Positions 55,701-64,000 of a stretch of 64,000 bases of DNA are shown piece by piece. Both the position numbers and the translations under genes were made by a program. How positions within the stretch are numbered: position 1 is the stretch's first letter; each line of letters opens with the position of its first letter. The notes below the pieces were generated by a model that saw only the letters and a program-made list of their open reading frames with translations, did not search any database and had not been told where the DNA came from. The DNA is from Saccharina japonica (Eukaryota > Sar > Phaeophyceae > Laminariales > Laminariaceae), in NCBI GenBank assembly GCA_008828725.1, contig MEHQ01003861.1:124001-188000 (forward strand). The letters run 5' to 3'.

Positions 55701-58700
55701 GCAACTCTAACTGCTGCGGGACGCTTGACCAATCACCTGTGTGTGTCAGTAAGTTCGGCCGTGCAAGTAGCGTGATATATAACTGATAGTAGAGTTGGTT
55801 GTGTGTGTATAGGACACCTACACTGATCGCTGGGAATAGTTTCCAGACATATATATATCCCACAACGCAAGAGAGAATGCAAGTTCGTGCTGTATTATTT
55901 GTTCAACGCCAAATTCTAATAAAAACGTACTACTTGAGCCGTAAACTTCATGTGTGGTCCATACGAAGCTTCGTGGCGAGTGGTGTGGTGAGACAGGCCC
56001 AAATTGGCTGTACCCATATGGTAAGAAGTGGTAATGCAATTGCGGTCGGGCTTGACTTTAACCCGTGAAAATTCCGCAGGTTTAAGGTTTATCCACATGA
56101 TCCCCGTCGAGAATAACGTTGCATCATATCACGTCCAAATCTCATTAAGTATTCCGCTCATGGCAGTCCAACACCTTGAGACCAAGCGACTGACTGTACG
56201 TTAAGTGACTTGTTTTTTGGGTCGTATTCTTCAGGTGATCAGAGCTATTTACTCAAGTGATTTCGTATAAATTTCCAGAAGTAAGTATTTGGGCCTGTTA
56301 AATGCCACGCTACGCAGTACCCATGACTTGTTATGTTACTAATTTCCGATACTATACTCTATTTGTACTACGTATGTGGAAACACTGTGTGTGTGATGTA
56401 CAGACCCACGGGTGGGGATGGCGCCCAATTGGGCTACCTGCCCCTGAACAGTAGCCTGATGTGCAGGCCCACTTATTGGTGTTACGCAATGAGTGCTATG
56501 CCAACATATGACGCATGCTATAATAGAGGTGCGCCATGTTTTTTCTGGGCTCCTCACTTAAGGAGCGTCATATCTCACCGAAACAATGATTTTGGAGGAA
56601 AATAAAAATGCTGCCGGATGCGAAATTTCATGATCGAAGTATACTCTAAAACAATATCCGTCACAAAACTAAAAGTCCGACGATTTTTTCTTTAAGGAGC
56701 CCGATCGTTCACAATACGATTCGGTCTAAACGTGATATCCCTACCGTAGCACGCGTCTTATGGACGCATCGATCGACGAAACCATTTAACGTCCCCGAGG
56801 AGCAGCGACTATATTGTGTCCCTCCCGTAAATGTGGGGCGGATATTGTTTCGTTGACCATTCATCTAGGGATTGAAGACAGTAGGTAGCAGCCTGGAGTA
56901 GGTACAGCCTGGTGTAGAGGTAAGTTTACGACACTCGTGTCTAGGACACTGTAGACGGACAACACGTCCGCCGTTTAACACAACAGTTACAAAAATAGTC
57001 GACCAATTTTTGCTTTCGCACGTGCTCTAATTTGAAACCTATTTGTTAGGATGCCAATAATAAAAACACGTACGCATGTATATGCTGTCGGGAATAATGG
57101 CCTTACTGTAACGTTTACGCTTTTGGCCTATTTTGCAAACCGAAGTATTCCTCATGTGTATCGTGGATTTCGGCGTTTCGGAATCCGCGCACAATTACCG
57201 AAGAACCCTATGCGGGGTTGAATCGTACTCCTAAAACCTGAGTCCCAGATTTATGTCTCATCGTCTATGAATAGGGTGAAAATGGTCGGGCTGAGGTCTG
57301 AATACGTATATTCACAAATACAACTCAACGCGAGTGTCGCATACTGTACCCTGCGTGAATCACTGACCGTGCGCATGACCACCAATGAGAAGTGACCATT
57401 AAAAGCATGTTTCATCCAGAAAACCCGCTGAAGCTAAACGGGCACCGACGCTGCCCACACACGACTCACGCCCATGAACACACGACACACGCCGCTACGG
57501 TCTGGTTGGTTTGCCACGGCAGCAAAAAACGGCCAATCTCCCTTGATGCCGTGTGTGACGAGCAATGGGTGTGACTGCTTTAGGAGGAGGTGCGAAAACG
57601 GCTTCTGCAAAGGTGGGACATAGTCGCAAACTCTTGCTAATTAAAGAGGTTGTGTGTTTTCCGCATTTTTATTTGTTTTTGAAGAACAATAGTTGTGGAA
57701 CACGTCGGTGCACGGAGCGTTATGATGGAGATCATTGTACTATAAAGTGGGAAACAGTCCGTTGCGAATATACCGGAAGCGCTGGTCGTCGACGAGTCGG
57801 GTGCTTCAAATGGGCAACTATATTTTTTTGCCTTCACCCCGAAGTCGTAATATGTTTGTTTGATGTCAAACAATGTTTCGAGACCAGGTAGGTAATTGAA
57901 TTGCGTTTTGGTTTCCTATTTCGCTGGTATAGCCATCAAATTTGCAGTGTGATCTGCAAGGCCTCCCGCATTGGCCGTTTGGGAATATAGTGAGGGCACA
58001 CCGGTCGCTGAATGCACAGCATTGACAATCGAGATGCCCTGAAAAACCTTCGCGCAAATATTAAAAACAATGTCTTCATTGTTCGTCGGGTGTAGTGTGA
58101 ACGAGTTCGTCGGCGTGTGCACGACATTTTTTCCCCCTACAATATGAACCTTTCAAACATGCCGTACCTCGGCTGAAGCACCCTTACGCCTGGTGTTTTT
58201 TATAGGATCAAGTAAAGAGTTCATGCATACCCAATCGAGTTGTGCACAGCGGCAGGGTACAAGTCCACCACCGAAATGCTATCTTGTTATCGAAGGTGAC
58301 GGTAGACGGTTTCGCTTGGTACGTGCCTAGTTCAGGTTACTTTAATCGAAACTATAACTCCCTTACGTAGACAATTGCCTTCTTAGGCTGTGGACGGTTG
58401 GAGACGCAATGTTTATTAGTATACTGTAGATACAAGAAACGGAAAAAGCTCACGATCGGATGGCCACCTTGTCATGAACACACTGTCGATACCAGGCCTA
58501 GGTTGAATGACGTTCATGCCTTTTCTCGGTGGACTGAACGTCCGACATGGGAGCTACACAACGTAGAGTTCAACCTAGGTCGCCAATGTTATCGACTTGG
58601 TGTACCTCGCACCGTCAACTAGATTGTGTGCGACGGGTGCTTGATATTTCAGCTTAAACTTGGCTTTCAAACACCCTTGAATGCAACTTTGCTTTCGATG

Positions 58701-61700
58701 CAGGGCTAGGCTGAACAATGGCAGTTAGCTTTGTATGCAGGAGTAGGACGTTGCATTCAGTTTACAGTACGTCCGAGATTCCTCGGTATAAAAATGTATG
58801 CGCACAGAAATCGTCTCTCATGTTTCATTCATATTATTCGTTCAAAGTGTTTTGTTAATACGTTGCTGACGCAAAGAATACACGCACCCAGTCTCGTCTG
58901 TTCCGCATGCGTCATTGTACGGGGTGTCGGCGACGCCTTGAACAGGTTGCAAGAAAGACAGGCATTGCCCTGGGAGCTCAGTGTGCTGTCCGGACGGAGG
59001 TTGTGTGAATAATCTCACGATGTGTGGTGAGGGGCCGGCGTTATTTTTAACAATTTAGGGCTTTATGGCAATGATATTATCTATATACTGAGCAGATCAG
59101 ACTGTTAGGATTGCCGAATTTGTTACGTTTTTTTACCGTTTGTAGGATCAGCGATAAACTTTCCCGGAATAAAACCGTATTGGGATTTCCTGTATTTATG
59201 ATGAAGCGGATACCACCCGGAAACATAGATGCCGCAGGCGTTGTACAATTATGTACTCTTAGCTTTTACGCGGTTCCTGGTATCTACGTAATGGATGCTG
59301 CTTTCTGGAAAGACCATCCTGCAATAGTAAGCGATCGAAATTATCATTTTCCGCGCACATTGGGCATGTTGCAAATACCTGTGAGTAGCTTGTACTACTC
59401 GGGGCCTAACAACATCTAAAGGTCCCACGTTTCTACAAACAGCTTGACCACAACACGCACAATCACTAAAATATGTTTTTACTCTGTTTTACATGACCTC
59501 CAGTTGAACATTTGGCAAATAATTATCCCGCATTACTAGCCATTCCCAAAACAAGGTCTGTACGACACCAGGGCATGTTCGCACGTTTCCTCCCGTTTCG
59601 GGTGGATATTTCGTTCTTATTTTCAATGTAACTGACACCGCATTGCAAACTTCCTCCCCGATCACTAAATCAAGTGTATAGAAATTGGTCCAAGTGTATG
59701 TAACCACTACAGGCCGGAGAAGAGGATTTGCGTAGTAATCAGTTTTTTTTTCAGTTTTAACAATTTAGTTTCGTTTTTGTTGACGTTAGTGTCGTTGGTT
59801 TCAAAGCATTGAGGCATTTTCTCACTGTCCGTACGACCCCCAGAAATGGTATGCACATTCCTATGTTTGGGCGTAGATTTCAACGCACGCCAGCAGCAAG
59901 CTAGCTCGATCCCACAACGTACATAAACCACACGTTCCGAGCATGACAAACATGTGACATATGTGTTGCGCCATAACACCAGGCTATCTTCGACATTGTC
60001 CATTGTCGCCTCGAGCTCCTATTTGCCTTCACTTGTTGTTCCGTCCAGCTAGACGGTTGTACTGCTGTTTGCGGCCATATAGACCCAGAAACACAACGAA
60101 CACGCACCACACCGCACCAAACTAATGCAAGCAAGGCAGGCGTTTTTTCCCACCGACTGCGGATGTTTTTAGACGCCCCCCCGCACACACACACGCCACA
60201 CAGCACCCTGTGTTTGTTTTCGAAGATATTGGTCACTGTTGTGGCATGTAGTCGAGAAAAACGTAATATTCTGCCTTTACACGAATGATCGTTTGGCGAG
60301 AAATGCGTTCAAATATGGAAATGGTTTAATACGACGTCAGCGATGTAAAAACAAAGAACTATGAGTACATTTCGTAGATGTGATATTTGCAGATATCCTT
60401 CACGCTTTCCTCGTATCAGTTCGCGCGTTTTGTTGTCTTGCTGACGCATTTGCTTTTACGAGTACAAGACGAGCATTGTACGTGGGATGGCGAAAATGCT
60501 TGAGGTACACTTCGCAGACCCAAACCTTTATCGTAAAAGAAAGTTGTCTCGATTTTATTCCCGAACGGACTGAACGTGAGCCAAGTACTATATACGATTT
60601 GACGCATGACGTGCACTGTGTTGTCTCGGAATGCCGTCACTCGAAGAGCTCTACACCTTCCCCAAAACCGCGTTTAGGTGGAAACCTCAAATGCTGCGTT
60701 ATTAATAATCTGGTCAAAATAAAAATATAAATTGAATACTCTGTTGCAACACAACAATGCAATTCCGTCGAGTTTGGGCTCATAAGGTCCATCATTCACC
60801 TTCGTTTCAGCCAGGAGGTGCTCCCCCAGTCCTAGCACACATCATATACCGTAGTACTTGTCAGAGTAGACCCCTCGTTTAATGTTATACCCTCTTAGTA
60901 TGTGCGTTTTGATCGTGACTATAGCTAACAAATGGTGGAGGCTCTTCGTACGAAAGCAAAGGTGTGACTTCGACGAATGCATGGAATCCACCATGTCGAT
61001 TAACACCTGCATGTCTCCACAAAACGTAAAAGCCGAAGCTTTACACGCCTGATAAGCTTGACTTGACAGCATGATATGTGCAACGTTGGTCGATCCCACG
61101 GGCGGTCGGTACATACCTTCCTTCGTCCCGACAAGGTCCACGGTAGTCGATGGTAACGTAGTTGAGCATATGCAGTGGGTCCTGTTGCGTGCAGCACGCC
61201 ATAATCGCGATCGCACGTGACGTGTGCTGTTTATAAACTCAATCGTGAGTTATGCCCTTTGAATAATCGGTCGGTATCATGTGCCTTATAGCGTTGTGTG
61301 ATCGCTTGACGTACCTCAATACAGCTGCACATACCTGGTATATGCATACCTGGGGAATGAATCGCTGTACAGTTCGCGCATGTCACTTGCATAAAATGTT
61401 TTCTTCCACGTCAGCTGACGTTTCGGTCATATCTATACTCAAACTTGACCACAGATTGCGGCGCCGACTGCCAGGCCTGCACGGTTTGCCCCGTGTGTAC
61501 GCTTTACTGCCCGGACGGTACATGTGCTCAGAAACTGGACGAATGTGGTGAGGCTTATTTTATAAAATCGGTGGCGGTGGGGGTTACTGCTCTATTGTCC
61601 AGCAAATAAACCAATAATTTTCTAATGTAAGCATGTATGCACGTTTAGATACACATCCAAGTTGAGAAACAAATGTTCGCAGGACACATTATCTACGTAG

Positions 61701-63342
61701 TGTGAGATGACCCCATATCTTCATGAAATTAAACAAAATCGCATTTGTGGTTGAAATAAACGACCCCTCGCAGATCAGGACAACATACAGTTCCCGTGAT
61801 CGGTGCACTAGGCGCCTTCCTCGCTTTCTCGGGAAGATTGCTACCCACCGAACGGTTTGCAAACGAGTAGAGTACCGGTTTTCTCGAAATAAATATAACC
61901 TCGGGTTCAATCTTACTTCCCAATACTTGGGCGCGGTCGTAAGCACACTTTATTGTGTTCGATTATATTATTTAGATCGCTAAGAATATTTTTCCCGTAG
62001 AAGTCTCCATAGAGTGAACTGTGCCTTGGGCCCAGGTATGCGACATGAGGGTCCAACCTTTAAAACCCTTGGGCACTGACTAGGGTGGGAGCTTTCTTCA
62101 TTTGTCAAATTCCAATGCTCCTTTGCGTCTACTGTACCTCATGTGCAATCCCTGCCCGCACTTCACTCACTGTCTGCGGCAGAATGTAGCGTCGATGCTC
62201 ACTGCTTTGGCAATTCAGTTTGCTGCCCGGACGGAACTTGTGTCGCTGGCGTCGAACTCTGTGGTGAGACCTGATGTGAACGGGGTTGCGTTGAATCAAT
62301 GTGGCGCATGCGGAATCAGCATCGCCTCAAGCGTTGTAAATTGTTGTTGCCGGCCGTGTTGAGGCGTACATAACGTCCCGCTATCTGCAAAACGCAAGCC
62401 GACGACCACAGTGTCAGAGGATTCGTGGAGCCCAAATAAAATAGGTTGTCTAGATGTAGTATCATCCCACTGCCATGTGCATCAATGAAATAGCTCCACA
62501 TCGGCTGTAACTCCCGGGATGAACCCACCGGCCATCTGTTGCAGAATGTGCGGTCGACCTGGACTGCTTAAACCCTGGTTTCCCGACTTGCTGCCCGGGT
62601 GGAATCTGCTCTCCATTCCAAACTTGTGGTGAGAAAATATTCGTAAATACCGCCGATGCCGTCACTAAAATAGAGTAATCAATCGCTTGTCCAACGCACA
62701 AAGAAAAGAATGTTTGGGTTGTTAATATCGTATTGTCAACACTTTCTTGTCGAGATATACTCTTAGAGCAGTTTTACGCTTAAGCGACGCAGTTCGTTCG
62801 TGATTCATGTACCCGCAATATAGGTACTTGTAGTCGGAGAGGAATGGCACCAGCATCAACGGTACCTGTGAGCATTCCACTCACTACCTGCGACAGTATG
62901 TAGCGTCGATTCTCACAGCTCTGATAGTTCAGGTTGCTGCCCGGACGGAATTCGTGTCGCCGGCCTCGAACTCTGTCGTGATACCTGAAGTGAGGTCACT
63001 GTGGTGAGGCTGTGGACTTGATGTATAGCATGCGGGGTCCACACAGCCTGAAGCCTTGTAAATGATTGTGGCCGGCCGTATTGCGGCTTATATAAAGTCT
63101 AGCTATCTGCAAACCACGAGTCGATTGTGGTAAAGTCGTCGTGGAGCGCACTCAAAATGTTATCTTCATTTAATATCATCGCACTACCACGTGCTTCACA
63201 CGTCTACTTCCACGCCGGCTGTCACTCCCGGGATGCCCCCACCGATCGTCTATTACAGAATGCGTTGCCGACCAGGACTGCACCAACGCTGCCTTCCCCA
63301 CTTGCTGCCCGGGTGGAATCTGCTCGCCATTTGAAACTTGTG
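52658..63342 (+). CDS. Secreted modular cysteine-rich protein gene (partial, at least 8 exons)
   Basis: Exons: 52658-52739, 55680-55748, 58946-59026, 61455-61547, 62183-62263, 62545-62628, 62897-62977, 63259-63342. All have AG acceptors and GT donors, and every intron is phase 1, so each internal exon is a self-contained cassette. The first exon gives a signal peptide (hydrophobic about residues 9-20, likely cleavage after Ala-His-Ala at 22). Each following exon gives one module, usually C-x5-C-x(5-7)-CC-x4-C-x(5-6)-C, with 'CCPDG' or 'CCPGG' in the middle. That six-cysteine order resembles an inhibitor-cystine-knot fold. A secreted or cell-wall/matrix protein is inferred and no function is known. 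Introns are 2.4-3.2 kb at first, then 0.27-0.64 kb. The reading frame is open at the last donor and the gene leaves the window. No RNA evidence is available and further small exons may have been missed. Confidence is high for the exon series, lower for the fold. Confidence 0.8.
53666..54070. mobile_element. Foldback element with telomere-like repeats, in intron 1
   Basis: The arms are about 53666-53850 and 53880-54070, with TA at 53664-53665 and 54071-54072. Each arm contains TTAGGG-like repeats: 'gggttagggttagggttagg' (about 53755-53778) in the left and 'accctaacccgaacccgaac' in the right. The rest ('ctctgattggccaagcaagc', 'gggtggacaaaggtgatagt') is also mirrored. Fragments of this family are at 2541-2612 and about 54625-54665. 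Confidence 0.8.
54218..54465 (-). mobile_element. 248-bp MITE, copy 2, in intron 1
   Basis: Opposite orientation to copies 1 and 3. Same ends, with a clean 4-bp flanking repeat 'actg' (54214-54217, 54466-54469). Confidence 0.8.
55680..55748 (+). CDS. Exon 2: cysteine module, short variant
   Basis: 69 bp, acceptor 'ccaacag', donor 'gtaagt', phase 1 at both ends. Cysteines: C-x5-C-x3-CC-x8-C. The last cysteine of the usual six is absent or supplied by an exon not identified. Confidence 0.75.
56510..56757 (+). mobile_element. 248-bp MITE, copy 3, in intron 2
   Basis: Same ends and interior as 47398-47644 ('cctcacttaaggagcgtcat', 'taaggagcccgatcgt'). Flanks 'atat'/'ttat' match at three of four positions. 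Confidence 0.75.
58946..59026 (+). CDS. Exon 3: six-cysteine module
   Basis: 81 bp, acceptor 'gaacag', donor 'gtgagg'. Spacing C-x5-C-x5-CC-x4-C-x6-C with 'SVCCPDGGC'. The correct frame is hidden in the genomic sequence because a different frame is open across it; alignment to exon 5 reveals it. Confidence 0.8.
59027..61454 (+). other. Intron 3, no further exon found
   Basis: No cysteine-module exon was found by scanning for an acceptor followed by a Cys codon and a CC pair. A 102-codon plus frame (59111-59419) looks protein-like ('VFMMKRIPPGNIDAAG') but has no matching splice module. Minus-strand frames at 59489-60236 have no motif. Confidence 0.45.
61455..61547 (+). CDS. Exon 4: eight-cysteine module
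   Basis: 93 bp, acceptor 'accacag', donor 'gtgagg'. Cysteines: C-x3-C-x2-C-x2-C-x2-C-x3-C-x4-C-x6-C. It keeps the 'CPDGTC' signature, but the first half is a dense Cys-x-x-Cys ladder unlike the other modules. Confidence 0.8.
62183..62263 (+). CDS. Exon 5: six-cysteine module (block 1, type A)
   Basis: 81 bp, acceptor 'gcggcag', donor 'gtgaga'. Spacing C-x5-C-x5-CC-x4-C-x6-C with 'CCPDGTC'. Parent or sister of exon 7. Confidence 0.85.
62545..62628 (+). CDS. Exon 6: six-cysteine module (block 1, type B)
   Basis: 84 bp, acceptor 'gttgcag', donor 'gtgaga'. Spacing C-x5-C-x7-CC-x4-C-x5-C with 'CCPGGICSPF'. Sister of exon 8. Confidence 0.85.
62897..62977 (+). CDS. Exon 7: degenerate module (block 2, type A')
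   Basis: 81 bp, acceptor 'gcgacag', weaker donor 'gtgata'. It aligns to exon 5, but the second cysteine is Ser and the fifth is Arg; the remaining four cysteines are kept and there is no stop. It may be a decaying exon or a four-cysteine variant. Confidence 0.65.
63259..63342 (+). CDS. Exon 8: six-cysteine module (block 2, type B')
   Basis: 84 bp, acceptor 'attacag', donor 'gtaagc'. Spacing identical to exon 6, including 'CCPGGICSPF'. It is the last module visible. Confidence 0.85.
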
Positions 63343-64000
63343 GTAAGCACATATTCACACTAACCACGGCCGTCGTGGAGATAATGGGGGCAACTGACCG
63401 TCTGTTTCTCGCAAAAAGCCGGGACGGTCGACCCTTACGAGTGTCGACATACTACTTGTTTGATTGATATCGGGTTTTCTAGCGCTTCTTGTCGGCATAC
63501 ACACTAGGAATGTTTTATGATTGGATAAAGCAAGTTCATTCAGAAATTATGAACACTGCAGGAGTTACAGTAGTGGTAGTTTTAGGAATGGCAAAACCTG
63601 TCTGTGGCATTTTTCACACCACCTCATGTTCCCTGTATTCCCGCAGAAGTGATACTTTCAAGAGGCTCTCGATTGTTCTCCCCAGACTTGAAACCGACCC
63701 TTCTAGCACATAGACGACACCGTGCTGGCAGCTCAAGATTGGCGTTGGTACATGCCCCCTAAAACCTCTGCCGGCTTTCGATTCACACCTAATTCAATAC
63801 AGTCAAAACCTATGATGCTAGAATCGTATATATATAGCTCAGTATGTTGTTTTATGGTACGTTGCAGTTTCTATGTATGTATACAAAAAAAGTCTGCGTT
63901 GTGAACGACGTGTACAGGTAGATTTAGCTGTAGATGTGTTCGTGACGAACATGCACAATGCTCTCGTACAATACACATTGAATGTATGGGTGTTCTGCAG
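63343..64000 (+). other. Following intron, no further exon found
   Basis: At the position where a third block's type-A exon would fall (714 bp after exon 7, about 63611) no module is present. The next exon must lie further right, outside the window. Confidence 0.5.

Noticed and set aside
57565..57891. Additional cysteine-containing exon of the cassette gene
   Set aside because: The frame has several cysteines near 57690-57810, but the spacing does not fit the modules and no acceptor gives phase 1 before the first Cys.
59111..59419. Protein-like 102-codon frame in intron 3
   Set aside because: Looks less random than its neighbours but has no recognised motif, no matching splice sites in phase and no paralogue in the window.

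Overview
This is a repeat-dominated stretch of a eukaryotic nuclear genome. Evidence for that is GT-AG introns, a tRNA-derived SINE family, LINE 3' ends, several DNA-transposon families with target-site duplications, interstitial TTAGGG repeats and a single N at 32155. The lineage cannot be fixed from the sequence. A stramenopile such as a brown alga is plausible (TTAGGG, small phase-1 exons separated by long introns, dense repeats), but this is a guess.

Positions 1 to about 52,600 hold no gene I would defend as intact. They are layers of mobile DNA: (i) a LINE family seen mostly as 5'-truncated 3' ends with a (CA)n tail, one copy keeping the C-terminus of its ORF (8994-9434, minus); (ii) a tRNA-derived SINE, full length at 14539-14878; (iii) at least five hAT-like elements with 8-bp target-site duplications (3997-5005, 16023-17346, 22403-23064, 35269-37068, 40857-42076); (iv) TA-flanked MITEs, a TTAA-flanked piggyBac-like MITE (51626-51785), and a 248-bp MITE in three copies; (v) foldback elements, including two inverted repeats with arms of about 0.5-0.65 kb (30645-32935 and 43145-44625) and two foldbacks that carry telomere-like repeats; (vi) a near-identical 1.6-kb tandem duplication (10529-13706), a direct segmental duplication (32288-33704 and 44000-45508), and a 192-bp satellite grown from a LINE tail (37203-38164). 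Several insertions can be proved inside the window because an uninserted paralogue is also present.

The relic coding sequences are a DDE_1-type transposase pseudogene split by a hAT-like element (22126-23619, minus), the LINE ORF C-terminus, and a few unassigned decayed tracts.

From 52,658 to the right edge lies the one convincing cellular gene, on the plus strand. A signal-peptide exon is followed by at least seven tiny exons of 69-93 bp. Each encodes one cysteine-rich module, and every intron is phase 1. Most modules have the spacing C-x5-C-x(5-7)-CC-x4-C-x(5-6)-C, a cystine-knot-like framework. The last four exons are a two-exon block duplicated in tandem with a 714-bp period. One duplicated module has lost exactly the two cysteines (II and V) that pair in a cystine knot. 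The first two introns are long and carry MITEs that also occur in the intergenic part. The gene runs off the window without a visible stop.
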